Shown here piece by piece: positions 1-9,912 of a DNA stretch of 64,000 bases. The stretch is from Planctomycetota bacterium (GTDB taxonomy: Bacteria > Planctomycetota > Planctomycetia > Pirellulales > Thermoguttaceae), in NCBI GenBank assembly GCA_029550925.1, contig JAKPGL010000183.1, positions 31,619 through 95,618 of the forward strand, written 5' to 3'. Both the position numbers and the translations under genes were made by a program. The notes under the pieces are model-generated. The model did no database searches, was not told the DNA's origin, and saw nothing but the letters and a program-made list of their open reading frames with translations. Numbering within the stretch: the stretch's first letter is position 1; each line of letters opens with the position of its first letter.

Positions 1-75
1 TCGTCAACAAAATGGCGTGATCTACTCATTCAATAAATTGCCTATTCTGCCTACTCTTCTTCTTTGGTTCCCTTT

Positions 76-1374
76 TTATCGGGAAATCTCCCCCCTGGAT
101 AACGGCAGGATATATTGGGGAGCGTCGGTGAGGGTAATCGGCAGGCCATCCGGCCCGGCAGTTCGGTTGCCCAGCGGCTGGCCGGTGTGGTCGATCAACC
201 GATACTGCCCCTCTGGTAGGGGGAGCTTTCGCTCCCGAGGGCTATCGGCCAACGTCCAGGCCACCCATCGGCTCTCTTCACCCTTCTGAAACCGCAACAG
301 ATAATCCTCCTCCTCCGGGAGTTTCACCTGCTGGGCAAACCGGAACCCCGCCAATTGGGTGGTCAACGTCTTGGCCGCCAAGTAGGCAGGTTTTGGATCA
401 TAGACCGGCGTGCGGTCCTTGAAATAAGGCTCTCGCACTGTTCCGAAATGATGTTCAGGTTCCTTTGGATCGGGGCCGTCGTCGTGCCAGTCGTACCAAA
501 TTGACAGCGGTACATCACACAACAGGTTCACCAAAAATTGTCGGGCCAGGTATTTTCCTTGTTTCGTTTCGTCGAAGTTCTTCCAGACTGCACTATAGCC
601 CCATTCACCCGAAAGGATCGGGATCTTCTTACCGGGCGGGGCGTATTTGTCGATCAAGGCCCGAAGTTTGGCGTATTCTTCTCGCACGGTTTCCGGCGGC
701 TTGTGCCGGTACGGATGCACCGAAACGGCGTCCCAATACTCCAACAGGCCCCCTTGGAAGCAGGCTTCCAAAAACTTCATGTCGATCTGGGAGGTTGCCG
801 GACCGATATAAAGCTCTTTCGGCGCTACGTGCCGGATTGCTTTGCCGACCTCTTTGGCCAAGAGGACGTAATCCTGCACATTAGGTTTGGGTTTCCAGAA
901 GTGGATGTTCGGCTCGTTATACATTTCCCAGAGGATGCCTCGGCCTTGGTATCGTTGGACGGCGGCGGCTGCCCATCGGGCCATCGCTTGCCGACCTTCG
1001 TCCGTATAGGGCGACAGACCTTTGTCGTAGAAGCGGTTCGAATAGTCCAGGATGAACAAGACCCGGATTTTATGCGGTTCCAGGGCGGCCAAAAGCCGAT
1101 CATACGCAGAAAAATCGTACTGGCCTTTTTCCCGTTCGGTGGCTGCCCAGGTTAGGTCCATCCGGATCCAGGCGAATCCGGCCTCGGCCAGCATGTTCAT
1201 TTCTCCCGGCTTAGGATCGGTAAAGTGAATATTGACCCCGAAAGCCTGGGGGACCACCGCTTCGGGCAAGCCCCGTCCATCGGTTCCCGCCGGTTTGTCT
1301 TCGCACCTGCTACTTCCCCCGACTCCCGTTAGGAACCAAAAACTAAGCATCCCGACCAAGAATGGTTTTCTCAT
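76..1374 (-). CDS. Secreted glycoside hydrolase, (beta/alpha)8-barrel (clan GH-A, GH5/GH39-like)
   Basis: A 432-residue exported enzyme that probably hydrolyses a beta-linked polysaccharide or glycoside; the substrate is not readable from sequence. The N-terminus (MRKPFLVGMLSFWFLTGVGG) is a signal peptide. Clan GH-A barrel motifs are visible: an Asn-Glu-Pro acid/base motif in MYNEPN (Glu154) after a beta-strand, a VSVHPY strand, and the likely nucleophile in LSGEWGY (Glu257). The ATG at 1374 is chosen because a GAGGAG ribosome-binding site lies 11 bases upstream and the signal peptide starts there; a longer in-frame extension to 1464 lacks both. It lies 111 bp downstream of the aldehyde oxidoreductase on the same strand. 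The exact GH family is uncertain. Confidence 0.8.
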   Translation of the reverse strand: MRKPFLVGMLSFWFLTGVGGSSRCEDKPAGTDGRGLPEAVVPQAFGVNIHFTDPKPGEMNMLAEAGFAWIRMDLTWAATEREKGQYDFSAYDRLLAALEPHKIRVLFILDYSNRFYDKGLSPYTDEGRQAMARWAAAAVQRYQGRGILWEMYNEPNIHFWKPKPNVQDYVLLAKEVGKAIRHVAPKELYIGPATSQIDMKFLEACFQGGLLEYWDAVSVHPYRHKPPETVREEYAKLRALIDKYAPPGKKIPILSGEWGYSAVWKNFDETKQGKYLARQFLVNLLCDVPLSIWYDWHDDGPDPKEPEHHFGTVREPYFKDRTPVYDPKPAYLAAKTLTTQLAGFRFAQQVKLPEEEDYLLRFQKGEESRWVAWTLADSPRERKLPLPEGQYRLIDHTGQPLGNRTAGPDGLPITLTDAPQYILPLSRGEISR

Positions 1375-1485
1375 CGCGTTGTTCTCCTCAGTAGCTAATA
1401 GGTTTCGACAGCAGTTCTCGAAGTTTAGTTCCCAAAAGCTCCTGGGTGTCGGTAGGTTCGCCAATGGCAGGTTGGGCGTCGAGCT

Positions 1486-3357
1486 TTAGAACTCCCGCAG
1501 GAGTTCATGGGCGCCTTTGTGCATTTCGTACCAGAAATCCAGGGCGGCTTCGGAGCGATTGGTCTGGTATCGCTGGAGCCAGGCGTCTAGTTCGGGATTG
1601 GTTTCGCCTTCCACCTCTCGTTTTCGCCGTAGAAAGCCGAGCACATAGTCGATGTTCCGTTCGGCCTCCCAGTAGATGGAGGCGTTTCGGCTATGGATTC
1701 GGCTGGCAGTGATGGAGATTTGTTGGAGGTATTTGTCTTTTTTCCCGTACAGGGCGCCGATGATTTCCGGGATCATCGTTTCGGCCCAGGCGCGGTGGAA
1801 CCGGCACATGCCGCAGTTGTCCAGGATGAGTTCGTTCATGAACTGTTGGGCGTTTCGCTGGCCGAGTTCCCGGGGCGGCAAAAAGTCGTACCCATAATAC
1901 ATGAAGTATTTCCCCATGATCGCCATCGGCGACAGCACGCCGGGCGTCCAGTACTGGTTGGGGACCATCCAGCCGCGCCGCCCAAAACCAACATGGACAA
2001 AGCAATCCAAAATCGCCTTGCCGCGTTCACGCGACAATTGCCGGGCCAATCGGCGGGCGCCTTCGCTCAACTGCAAAATTCCCCGCTGCTGCAAGATGCC
2101 CTCGACCAATTGGACGCCCAGTTGGGCGTTGTGGGCCGAATCCGCCTCTGGATCGAAATGGTCCAGGTCCCAATGGGGCCGATCGTTGACTCCCAGTTCT
2201 TCCGGGCGCAAAAGCCCCGTGTCCAGACAGTCCATCAGCCAGGCCAACACGCCGCCGGCCGAAATGGCGTCGAAACCGGCCGAATCCACCCGGTGGACCA
2301 ATTGTTCGGCCGCCCGCTGATCGAAAACGCCGCACAGCGGCCCGAGGGCCTGATAGGGTTCATAATCTTTTTTATACTTGCCATATTGTTTTTTGCAAAC
2401 AGCGGGGCACGGCTCGCCGCAGTCGCACTGTCGTTTTTGCTGGATCGTCTCCTCGTTGAACTGGCGAAGGTAATGTTCGACGACCAGGCGTTGGTGGATT
2501 TCCTGACGGCGTTCTTCCGGGTCGTAAATGCTTCGATAATTGCAGTACAGGAGCCGACCGCCCAACGTAGCAAAGTTCACCCCAAAGGTGCCGCCGGTTT
2601 GGAACTTCGGGTCGAAGCGGTATTTGGTGGTGGCCTCGAAATCGACGGCCATGAGACGCTTATTGTATTTGTCGGCGAACCATTGGTCGGCCACTTTGCG
2701 GTCGCGGAAGTCTTCGTCGATGTGGGTGCCGCCGAAGACGATGGCGGCCAAGTTATGGTCCCGGAGCATTTTGGTTCCCATACCGCCCCGGCCGGCCCAG
2801 GTTTCCGCAGCCGTCAGTTTTCCCTGCTGAATCGGCGCCGAGGCAATGGCGCCGAAATCGGTCTTTTCGGCGGCTGGTCCGACGGCCAGCACGCGCGGGT
2901 CCGTGCTATATCGGCCGCCGTATCGCTGGAGGGCCAATTCCATCATCGCATACACGCCGCCCTGTTCCCAGACCGTATGGAGATTCACCGGCGAAAGTTC
3001 CACTTCCACGTGATCGCCGCCGGTCCGGTTCAGATAGAGGATCGACGGTTGAACGGCCCGGCCGACCAGGGTAAGCATATTCAGCCCCAAATTGTCGAAC
3101 ACCAGAGCCGCCCCCCCCATCGTCGAAATGTAGAAACCACCCCAACAGGGTGAAAAGCCGGTAACGATCAACCGGTTGGAGCCGGGCAGGATCGACCCGG
3201 CCAAAAGCCCCGCTCCGATATTGAGCGAATTGAATCGCCCGGCCAAGTGCAGCCCCAGATCGACCGGTCCGAAGAACGGCTCCCCCACAGGAAACCGATC
3301 AATCCGGTAATACCCGGTCTCTACATCGACAAACAACACCCGCTGATGCGTATCCAT
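1486..3357 (-). CDS. aor: Aldehyde ferredoxin oxidoreductase family protein (tungsto-bispterin enzyme)
   Basis: A 623-residue cytoplasmic enzyme of the AOR family, expected to oxidise aldehydes to carboxylic acids with ferredoxin through a tungsten (or molybdenum) bispterin and one [4Fe-4S] cluster. The N-terminal domain carries the GFSPCWGGFYISTMGG strand region and a pterin-contact motif GRGGMGTKM (about residues 189-197). Cluster cysteines are in CDCGEPCPAVC (Cys311-321), with a later one in DNCGMC. The spacing CxxxCxxxC differs from the classical CxxCxxxC, so it is a divergent subfamily. Length is normal. AGGAG precedes the ATG. The specific aldehyde cannot be inferred; the next gene downstream is a secreted glycosidase and upstream is glnS. 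Confidence 0.9.
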   Translation of the reverse strand: MDTHQRVLFVDVETGYYRIDRFPVGEPFFGPVDLGLHLAGRFNSLNIGAGLLAGSILPGSNRLIVTGFSPCWGGFYISTMGGAALVFDNLGLNMLTLVGRAVQPSILYLNRTGGDHVEVELSPVNLHTVWEQGGVYAMMELALQRYGGRYSTDPRVLAVGPAAEKTDFGAIASAPIQQGKLTAAETWAGRGGMGTKMLRDHNLAAIVFGGTHIDEDFRDRKVADQWFADKYNKRLMAVDFEATTKYRFDPKFQTGGTFGVNFATLGGRLLYCNYRSIYDPEERRQEIHQRLVVEHYLRQFNEETIQQKRQCDCGEPCPAVCKKQYGKYKKDYEPYQALGPLCGVFDQRAAEQLVHRVDSAGFDAISAGGVLAWLMDCLDTGLLRPEELGVNDRPHWDLDHFDPEADSAHNAQLGVQLVEGILQQRGILQLSEGARRLARQLSRERGKAILDCFVHVGFGRRGWMVPNQYWTPGVLSPMAIMGKYFMYYGYDFLPPRELGQRNAQQFMNELILDNCGMCRFHRAWAETMIPEIIGALYGKKDKYLQQISITASRIHSRNASIYWEAERNIDYVLGFLRRKREVEGETNPELDAWLQRYQTNRSEAALDFWYEMHKGAHELLREF

Positions 3358-3464
3358 GCAGCACTCCTACCCGATACTAAAAAGAAAGAAAGGCAACATT
3401 TTATTATTCTGCCCAATAGACCGGCTGACCAGCCGGAGGGACAGATGGCCATGTAGCGGAAAGG

Positions 3465-5171
3465 TTAGGCCCCGTCGGTCTGTTGGGCCTGGAGACTTTT
3501 CTCGATTTTGGCCCAGGTGTCTTTCAGCGTTACCGTGCGGTTGAAGACCAGTCGGCCGGGCCGGCTGTCCGGGTCCATACAAAAATATCCGAGCCGCTCG
3601 AATTGGAAACGATCGCCGGGCCGGGCGTCGGCCAGACTCGGTTCCACCATGCAGCCGTCAAGCACCTGGAGAGAATCGGGATTGACGGCGTTAAGCCAAT
3701 TTTCTCCTTCGGGCAGTTCATCGGGATAGGGTGTGGTCAAAAGAGGATCATAGATGCGGACCTCCGCAGCGGCGGCGTGAGCGGCCGACACCCAATGGAT
3801 GGTCCCCTTGACTTTCCGTCCGTCCGGCGTATTGCCGCCGCGGGTGGCCGGATCATACGTACATCGCAGCTCCACGACCTCGCCGGTAGCCGCGTCTTTG
3901 ACCACCTCCCGACAGGTGATCAGATAGGCCCATCGCAATCGCACCTCCCGACCGGGTGAAAGCCGATAATACTTCGGCGGCGGAACCTCCCGAAAATCGT
4001 CCTGCTCAATGTAAATCACCCGTGAGAATGGCACTTGCCGGGTCCCCATCCCGGGGTCTTCCGGATTGTTGACCGCATCCAGGTATTCCACCTGGCCTTC
4101 CGGATAGTTTTCAATCACCACCCGAAGCGGCCGTAGGACAGCCATGACCCGCTGCGCCCGCTTGTTCAGGTCTTCCCGCAGGCAATGCTCCAAAAGCTGG
4201 ATATCGACCACACTGTCCTGCTTGGCGACTCCGATCGTTTTGCAAAACAGCCAGATCGACTCCGGCGTGTATCCCCGACGGCGCAGGCCCCGGATGGTGG
4301 GCATCCGCGGATCGTCCCAACCACGGACCAGTTTCTCCTGCACCAGTTGCAAGAGTTTCCGTTTGCTCATCACCGTATAGGTGAGGTTCAGCCGGGCAAA
4401 CTCTATCTGCCGAGGATGAAACACGCCCAACTGCTCCAGAAACCAATCGTACAACGGCCGATGATTCTCAAACTCCAGCGTGCAGATCGAATGGGTGATG
4501 CCTTCGATGGAATCCGATTGGCCGTGCGCCCAGTCGTAAGTCGGATAAATACACCACTGATCGCCCACGTGGGGATGCGGCACATGGAGAATGCGATACA
4601 TGATCGGATCGCGCATGTTCAGGTTCGGATGGGCCATGTCGATCTTGGCCCGAAGGGTCCGGGAACCATCGGGAAACTCTCCGGCGCGCATCCGAGCGAA
4701 CAGGTCCAGATTTTCTTCCACGCTTCGGTCCCGATAGGGACTATTTCGGCCTGGCTGGGTCAGCGTGCCGCGATAGTCTCGAATCTCGTCGGCCGACAGA
4801 TCGCACACATACGCCTTGCCCATTTTGATCAATTGGACGGCCCACTGGTAAAGCTGCTCGAAATAGTCCGAGGCGTAAAACTCCCGGTCCTCCCAGTCGG
4901 CGCCTAACCAACGGACATCTTCCCGGATGGCGTCGATGTATTCCTGAGACTCCTTCACCGGGTTGGTGTCGTCGTAGCGGAGGTTGAACTTGCCGCCAAA
5001 CTCTTTGGCGATACTGTAGTTGAGGATGATCGCCTTGGCGTGGCCGATGTGCAGATAGCCGTTCGGCTCGGGCGGAAAACGGGTGTGGACCCGGCCGCCA
5101 AATCGGCCGGTCTGAATGTCCTCCAAAATAATCTCTCGGATGAAATCGGTGGGTTCTGCTGGTTTGGCCAT
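3465..5171 (-). CDS. glnS: Glutaminyl-tRNA synthetase
   Basis: A 568-residue class I aminoacyl-tRNA synthetase that attaches glutamine to tRNA-Gln. The ATP-binding HIGH motif is exact in [12 protein letters not shown] (residues 41-44) and the KMSKS loop appears as VMSKRKL (about residue 267). The FPPEPNG start, the RYDDTNP segment and the C-terminal double beta-barrel ([11 protein letters not shown], then [11 protein letters not shown]) are typical of GlnRS rather than GluRS. The length matches bacterial GlnS. Presence of GlnS suggests direct Gln-tRNA charging rather than reliance on GatCAB for glutamine. A TATAAT-like -10 box lies about 190 bp upstream on the minus strand (5365-5370). Confidence 0.97.
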   Translation of the reverse strand: MAKPAEPTDFIREIILEDIQTGRFGGRVHTRFPPEPNGYLHIGHAKAIILNYSIAKEFGGKFNLRYDDTNPVKESQEYIDAIREDVRWLGADWEDREFYASDYFEQLYQWAVQLIKMGKAYVCDLSADEIRDYRGTLTQPGRNSPYRDRSVEENLDLFARMRAGEFPDGSRTLRAKIDMAHPNLNMRDPIMYRILHVPHPHVGDQWCIYPTYDWAHGQSDSIEGITHSICTLEFENHRPLYDWFLEQLGVFHPRQIEFARLNLTYTVMSKRKLLQLVQEKLVRGWDDPRMPTIRGLRRRGYTPESIWLFCKTIGVAKQDSVVDIQLLEHCLREDLNKRAQRVMAVLRPLRVVIENYPEGQVEYLDAVNNPEDPGMGTRQVPFSRVIYIEQDDFREVPPPKYYRLSPGREVRLRWAYLITCREVVKDAATGEVVELRCTYDPATRGGNTPDGRKVKGTIHWVSAAHAAAAEVRIYDPLLTTPYPDELPEGENWLNAVNPDSLQVLDGCMVEPSLADARPGDRFQFERLGYFCMDPDSRPGRLVFNRTVTLKDTWAKIEKSLQAQQTDGA

Positions 5172-5607
5172 CAGGTACGATCCCCTTGACTAGCTAAATC
5201 CGGTCTGACGCCCTCAGTATCGTCAGCCAGGGCATTTGAGTGGACTCCGGGCCGGACGTAAGCCAGAAGGTCGAGCCAATCGTCCTCCGGAGGCCCTATT
5301 TTACCCTCCACGTGTTTCCTTATCCTTAGAGTTCTTGTTTCGGAACAACCGGTTCAGTTTGCCTATTATATCCAAATCCCTTGATCCTTAAGAGGGTACC
5401 TGGCGATGCGGAACTCGCCGAGAGGTAGGCCGCCGCTGTTGCCGATTTTAACCAATTTGCCTATCATCCTAGAAAAGGTACAGATTTCCCGGAAGGCCCC
5501 GACAAGATGCCAGAAGGGAACCTCAAGAAAAGAATCCATCGGCCTTTTATTCGGTTTTGTGAAGAACTACCTAGCAGGGAGGTGGTCCTAAAGTCTTTTG
5601 GGGGGTT
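5172..5607. other. Intergenic region upstream of glnS
   Basis: No convincing coding sequence. The minus-strand TATAAT at 5365-5370 may be the -10 box for glnS, which would give a leader of roughly 190 bases; no good -35 box is seen. The right side leads into the structured plus-strand segment described next. Confidence 0.4.
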
Positions 5608-5723
5608 GGCCGATAGACTGTTTTACGGCTGTGGGTCTCCGGACAACGTGCTGCAAGAGCGCGAAGTTCGGTCAGCCTCATGGAGGGTTCCCGACACGGC
5701 GAGCGGGAACCCTCCTTTTTTTT
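5608..5723 (+). ncRNA. Candidate structured small RNA ending in an intrinsic terminator
   Basis: No open frame of note, but the plus strand folds by eye into a three-way junction. A closing helix pairs GGCCGA (5608-5613) with TCAGCC (5672-5677) with one C-A mismatch. A short arm pairs AGAC (5615-5618) with GTCT (5635-5638). A long arm pairs CCGGAC (5639-5644) with GTTCGG (5666-5671), has a symmetric 3x3 internal loop, then GTGCT (5648-5652) with AGCGC (5658-5662). A perfect rho-independent terminator follows four bases later. Both neighbouring genes are on the minus strand, so this terminator has no coding gene to serve. I could not match it to 6S, tmRNA, RNase P or SRP RNA. The 5' end is unknown and could lie further upstream. 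Confidence 0.45.
5682..5723 (+). terminator. Strong rho-independent terminator with no upstream gene on its strand
   Basis: A perfect 12-bp stem (5682-5693 with 5704-5715), a 10-base loop and a run of eight T (5716-5723). The T-run is only on the plus strand, so it terminates plus-strand transcription. Confidence 0.9.
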
Positions 5724-5802
5724 CGCTTTCTTCTCTCACCCTTCCAGTTTGCCTAACCGACACAGGCCGAAACACTGCCGGGCCGGCGGAGTCAACAGCC
5801 AT

Positions 5803-7071
5803 TTACTTGGACATCGCACTGGTTTCCGGTTTGGCCGTTGGCTTTTGACCCAAACACCGGGCGATCTGGCGGACCGCCTGCCGGAGGCGTTGTTCGTTTT
5901 CGATCAAGGCCATCCGCAGATAGCCTTCGCCCGCCGCTCCGAACCCGCCGCCGGGGCTGACAGCCACATCCCCCTCTTTAAGCAATTTCATGGCAAAGTC
6001 GATGGAAGTCATTTGGCTGGCCCAGGGTTCGGGGATTTTCGCCCAGACGAACATACTGGCCTTGGGCCTGGAGATCGGCCAGCCCAGCCGCTCCAACCCC
6101 TCGCAGAGTACATCCCGCCGGGATTGGTAAATCCGGGCCTGTTCTTCCACGGCTGCCTCGGTATGCCGAAGGGCCATGATCGCCGCTATCTGTATGGGCC
6201 GAAACATCCCGTAGTCGTAATAGCTCTTAATGGTCGCCAACGCCCGGATCATCTCGGCATTGCCGGCGCAAAAGCCCACACGCCAACCGGCCATGTTGTA
6301 GCCCTTGCTCATCGTGGTAAACTCCACGCCCACATCCATCGCCCCTGGCGCGGCCAAAAAACTGGGCGCTTTGTACCCGTCAAACGTAATGTCCGCATAC
6401 GCCAGGTCGCTGATGACCATAAACCCATACCGACGGGCTAGCCGAACCAACTCCACATAAAACTCCGGCTCCACCACCGTCGTAGTCGGGTTATGAGGAA
6501 AATTCACAGTTACCACCTTGGGCGTGGGATACAAATGCTGGCAGGTATAGGCCACGTTCCGAAGGAAGTTCTCCGGATTGGAGATTTCCAGCAGGATGGC
6601 ATTGGCCGCCGCCAGCGCCACCCCGTAGATATGCGGCGGATACGAGGGCGCCGGTACGATCGCTGTATCTCCAGGGCCCAACAGGGCCAAGCACATATGG
6701 CTGAACCCCTCCTTGGACCCCAGACAGACGATAATCTCCCGTTCCGGGTCCAGCCGAACGCCGTGTTGCCGAAAATACTTGCCTGCCACCTCCCGCCGGA
6801 GGTTCAAAATCCCCCAGGCTTCCGCATAGCCGTGGTTATCCGGGTTTCGGGCCGCCTCGGCCAATTTTTCCACCACCATCGGATGCGGCGGATCCGAGGG
6901 GTTCCCCATGCCCAGATCGATCACATCATCCCCAGCCCGCCGCTTTTGATAGAGCAATTTGTTAATCTGGGCAAAAAGATAGGCGGGCAACCGGTTGACC
7001 CGGTCGGCCACCCGAATGGAAAACGGCTGATCCGGACTCGGAGGATTCTCTAATTCTCTTGGATTGTTCAT
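5803..7071 (-). CDS. PLP-dependent aminotransferase class I/II, AlaC/alanine-transaminase-like
   Basis: A 422-residue fold-type I aminotransferase, likely glutamate-pyruvate (alanine) transaminase or a close relative. Family signatures include [29 protein letters not shown] and PSYPPHIYG; the PLP lysine is in [16 protein letters not shown] (about Lys256), followed by the AlaC-type [14 protein letters not shown] segment. The ATG at 7071 is preferred over an extension to 7158 because the extension has no family similarity. It stands alone, with about 330 bp separating it from the corrinoid gene. LL-diaminopimelate aminotransferase is the main alternative. Confidence 0.9.
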   Translation of the reverse strand: MNNPRELENPPSPDQPFSIRVADRVNRLPAYLFAQINKLLYQKRRAGDDVIDLGMGNPSDPPHPMVVEKLAEAARNPDNHGYAEAWGILNLRREVAGKYFRQHGVRLDPEREIIVCLGSKEGFSHMCLALLGPGDTAIVPAPSYPPHIYGVALAAANAILLEISNPENFLRNVAYTCQHLYPTPKVVTVNFPHNPTTTVVEPEFYVELVRLARRYGFMVISDLAYADITFDGYKAPSFLAAPGAMDVGVEFTTMSKGYNMAGWRVGFCAGNAEMIRALATIKSYYDYGMFRPIQIAAIMALRHTEAAVEEQARIYQSRRDVLCEGLERLGWPISRPKASMFVWAKIPEPWASQMTSIDFAMKLLKEGDVAVSPGGGFGAAGEGYLRMALIENEQRLRQAVRQIARCLGQKPTAKPETSAMSK

Positions 7072-7403
7072 AGAAACCACCGAAAACCGATAGGAAGTAT
7101 CTCCCACCTTTGGCGGGGGACTATAAGAAATAGCCCCCCGAAAGGAAGAAAGCCACAACTCCCACCAAGAAGGTGGCCATATACCACCACTAGGAATATA
7201 TTCCCCCCACCCTCCGGTTGGCCGGTGAAAGGGGTACCCTTACCTGCTAGCGACTACCCCTAAATAGGTAGCCGCTCTGTTAGTAACCCCTTTCCCAACT
7301 GGGTGGAGAACTTTTTGATTATAATCGCCGGACCGGCGAAGAAAAAGATGAAAAGGCTTCCGCCTTCCTCCCGACCGTACACGGTTTCGGAACAAGAATG
7401 TGC

Positions 7404-8045
7404 TCAGGCGGTGGCGCCGACCAGTTGGCAGGCGTATTTCATGCCATCGACGGCGGTTTTGCCGTAAAAGTCGCAGCCAGTGTTTTCTTTGAGCAGTTCG
7501 CTGGCTGCCGCCCCGCCGAGCATGATTTTCACCTGGTCCCGCAGCCCGGCAGCCCGGAGCGCTTCGACTGTGCTGGAAACGGACTTGAAGCAGGTCGTCA
7601 GCAGGATGCTCATGCCAACTACCTGGGGTTGATGTTGGCGAACCGCTTCGACAAACTTTTCCGGCGGCACATCCACCCCCAAATCCACCACCTCAAAACC
7701 TACTCCCCGGAGCATCATGATCAGAATGTCTTTGCCGATGTCGTGGACATCGTGTTGCACGGTACCGATGACGGCCTTGCCGATCGAAGGGCCTGTTTGC
7801 TCTTGGGCCAGGTGTGGGCCCAGCTCGGCCAGCACCTGTTTCATGATCATCCCACCGAACATCAGTTCTGGGATAAAGCATTCCCCCTTGGCAAAGCGTT
7901 CACCCAGTAGGGACATGCCCCGATTGCACTCGGCCACAATCTGCGAAGCGGGCGTACCGGCGCCCAATTGAGAACGAACCATTTCCAAGGCCGCCTCGGC
8001 TTGGCAATTGGCCAACGCTTCCGCCAAACTCGTCGAACTGCTCAT
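7404..8045 (-). CDS. Cobalamin (corrinoid)-binding methyl-carrier protein, MtaC/MtbC type
   Basis: A 213-residue corrinoid shuttle protein with an N-terminal four-helix 'cap' (about residues 1-85) and a C-terminal Rossmann B12-binding domain. The lower-ligand histidine is in DVHDIG (Asp99, His101, Gly104), followed by the expected GMSILLTT serine segment and the glycine-rich KIMLGGAA. Such proteins carry a methyl group between a substrate-specific methyltransferase and tetrahydrofolate or coenzyme M. It follows the UroD-family methyltransferase gene by 65 bp on the same strand, so the two probably form an operon. AGGAG lies 12 bases before the ATG. Confidence 0.92.
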   Translation of the reverse strand: MSSSTSLAEALANCQAEAALEMVRSQLGAGTPASQIVAECNRGMSLLGERFAKGECFIPELMFGGMIMKQVLAELGPHLAQEQTGPSIGKAVIGTVQHDVHDIGKDILIMMLRGVGFEVVDLGVDVPPEKFVEAVRQHQPQVVGMSILLTTCFKSVSSTVEALRAAGLRDQVKIMLGGAAASELLKENTGCDFYGKTAVDGMKYACQLVGATA

Positions 8046-8110
8046 AAGACATTGTCTCCTTTACGAAACGTATCTTGGGTGATTCCCAAGGGAACCAAGA
8101 CAACGAAATC

Positions 8111-9559
8111 TCAGAACGACAACAGCACTTGCCAAATGTAGGTATAGGCCATGGCGTCGCACTCTTCCCACACCCGGCGCACTAACTGCTCATCGCCGGG
8201 GAGTTTTTCCGGAAGCTCTTTTCGTTTCTCCTCCCAAGGGATGACGACACCGGGCCGTCGGACTCGGCAACCGGGCCGATCCATGCTGAGTGGTTCTCTG
8301 CTTGGGGCCGGCGGCAACGGCAGGTCCAGCAATTCCGGCTGGTCATAGACCCCGTATTGCCGGGTAAATTCAGTCATGGCGCGGACGTTTTCCAATTTTG
8401 GTTCGTTTTGCATGATGGCCGAGGCGTCCATGATGTAGCCGCCGTCTCGGCCCAAAAGGTCGATCAGCTTCTTGCAATAGGCTTTCACGTCCTCTGGCGT
8501 GCCGAAGGCGAGCAGGTCGTTCGGCAAGCCGCCGGACAAGCAGAACTTTTCGCCCAGTTTTTCCCGGCAGAGTTCGGGTGTGCTGCGATCGATGTGGAAG
8601 ACGATGCTTCGTTCCGGCAACTGGGCGAAATAGTCCAGGTTGCCGTCCCAATCGCCCTCGCCGTAGTAAAGGGTTTGGATGCCATCCCGCCAGAGTTCTT
8701 CGGTGATCCATTGGAGGGTGGGCCAATAGAATTTTTCGAATTGTTGGCGGGACAAAAACGGCACACAGCCCCGGTGCAACCACAGACCTACGGGCAGGTT
8801 CCGCTGGGGATCGGCCCCGCCGCGGGCTACCTCCAACAGATGCGGGGCCAACGCCTCGCAGGCGGCCAACACCTTTTGCGGACGGAGGAAAAGGTCCGTA
8901 CACAACCCTTTGTAGCCGCGGAGTTTGTCGGCCAAGATGTCCAGCGGCGCTTTCAAAATACCCGACAGCGCCGGCGCCGTGCCCGACTCTTGCCGGAGCA
9001 TGGTGTTTTGTTTTTCAAACCCCATAAAATAGGCCAGCATGTTCATCCCGCCTTTCAGGAACGACATATTGTTCCTGAAGGTGTTCGGCTGGCCCAGCGG
9101 CGCCACGTCGGCGGCCACCCGCGGCAGCCAAACGTTCATCAAATAGCCGGTCGGGTCTTCGACCAGCAAATCATATTCATCCGCACGCATCCACGCCTGG
9201 TCTTCCGGCGGTTCCAGGTATTGGAAGCCGGTATCCGGCGGCAGATCCACGCCGGGGGTGGCGTAGTAGCGCAAGCCGATCGCCTGCACCAGACCGGCCC
9301 ACCCATAGACCATGTTCGGCACGACGGCGTCCCAATCGAAGTCGGCCGCACATCGACGGGCCGCCGCAAACGCCTTCCAAAAATCCTGCGTTACCTCCTG
9401 CACCGTGTAGCCGGCGTACATGGCCGTGAACTCGGCCACAAAAGGCCGGATCGGCACCTTGTCCGGTTTGCCTTTGCGCATGGCGGTTACATACCGGCGC
9501 AGCCGCTCCTGATACCGCCCCTCCATATCAACGGATGTGGTCTGCCTGGAACTACTCAT
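8111..9559 (-). CDS. Uroporphyrinogen-decarboxylase-family (UroD/MtaA-like) methyltransferase
   Basis: A 482-residue protein of the UroD/MtaA/CmuA superfamily. It is much longer than HemE or MtaA (about 340), with an N-terminal extension. Family features are the GEGDWDGNLDYF strand, the FCLSGGLPNDLLAFGTPEDV segment and YIMDASAIMQNEPKLENV near the C-terminus. The place where MtaA has its zinc-binding His-x-Cys reads FHIDRST, that is His-x-Asp, so metal binding may differ. It is followed by the corrinoid carrier, which argues for methyl transfer rather than haem synthesis. The ATG at 9559 is chosen for its AAGGAC ribosome-binding site and fit to the family; the longer frame to 9871 is not supported. 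The substrate is unknown. Confidence 0.82.
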   Translation of the reverse strand: MSSSRQTTSVDMEGRYQERLRRYVTAMRKGKPDKVPIRPFVAEFTAMYAGYTVQEVTQDFWKAFAAARRCAADFDWDAVVPNMVYGWAGLVQAIGLRYYATPGVDLPPDTGFQYLEPPEDQAWMRADEYDLLVEDPTGYLMNVWLPRVAADVAPLGQPNTFRNNMSFLKGGMNMLAYFMGFEKQNTMLRQESGTAPALSGILKAPLDILADKLRGYKGLCTDLFLRPQKVLAACEALAPHLLEVARGGADPQRNLPVGLWLHRGCVPFLSRQQFEKFYWPTLQWITEELWRDGIQTLYYGEGDWDGNLDYFAQLPERSIVFHIDRSTPELCREKLGEKFCLSGGLPNDLLAFGTPEDVKAYCKKLIDLLGRDGGYIMDASAIMQNEPKLENVRAMTEFTRQYGVYDQPELLDLPLPPAPSREPLSMDRPGCRVRRPGVVIPWEEKRKELPEKLPGDEQLVRRVWEECDAMAYTYIWQVLLSF

Positions 9560-9912
9560 ACGTGATGTCCTTTTACAGGGCCGCAAGGAAAAGACTGAAA
9601 AATCTCCGAAACCTCCCACATAGGAAAACACGCAGTGCAGGAAAACAGCGGAAAGGTTCCCTTCTACTTGTCCAGGGAGGCACGGACATGGGCGAGGATA
9701 GCTTGTGGGGGATAGTATGCCAAGAAAGGCCGTCGTCGTCAATCGCTCCCCGGGGCGGTTTATCCAGCCAATTCGGAGATGGTCTAGATGGGGTGCAACC
9801 GGCCCGATTGCCTCGATTGGGGATTGTCCGGGGAGAGGGAAGGGCCTAGAATAAAGGCAGAAAAATACCAACTCTAGTTGTAAAAAATCTTTTCTATGAG
9901 GAGGCCCTGATC
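9560..9912. other. Divergent intergenic region between UroD-like gene and msrB
   Basis: It holds the promoters of two divergent genes. I looked for a cobalamin riboswitch serving the corrinoid operon and found no B12-box-like core on the minus strand. GAGGAG (9899-9904) lies 8 bases before the msrB ATG. Confidence 0.4.

Noticed and set aside
1693..3153. A long open frame on the plus strand opposite the aldehyde oxidoreductase
   Set aside because: It is fully antisense to a well-recognised enzyme, has no family resemblance and follows from high G+C codon bias.
8357..9565. A 400-codon open frame opposite the UroD-like gene
   Set aside because: Composition reflects the complement of the real gene; no ribosome-binding site or domain.
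9560..9912. Cobalamin riboswitch upstream of the corrinoid/UroD operon
   Set aside because: No B12-box-like conserved core on the minus strand.
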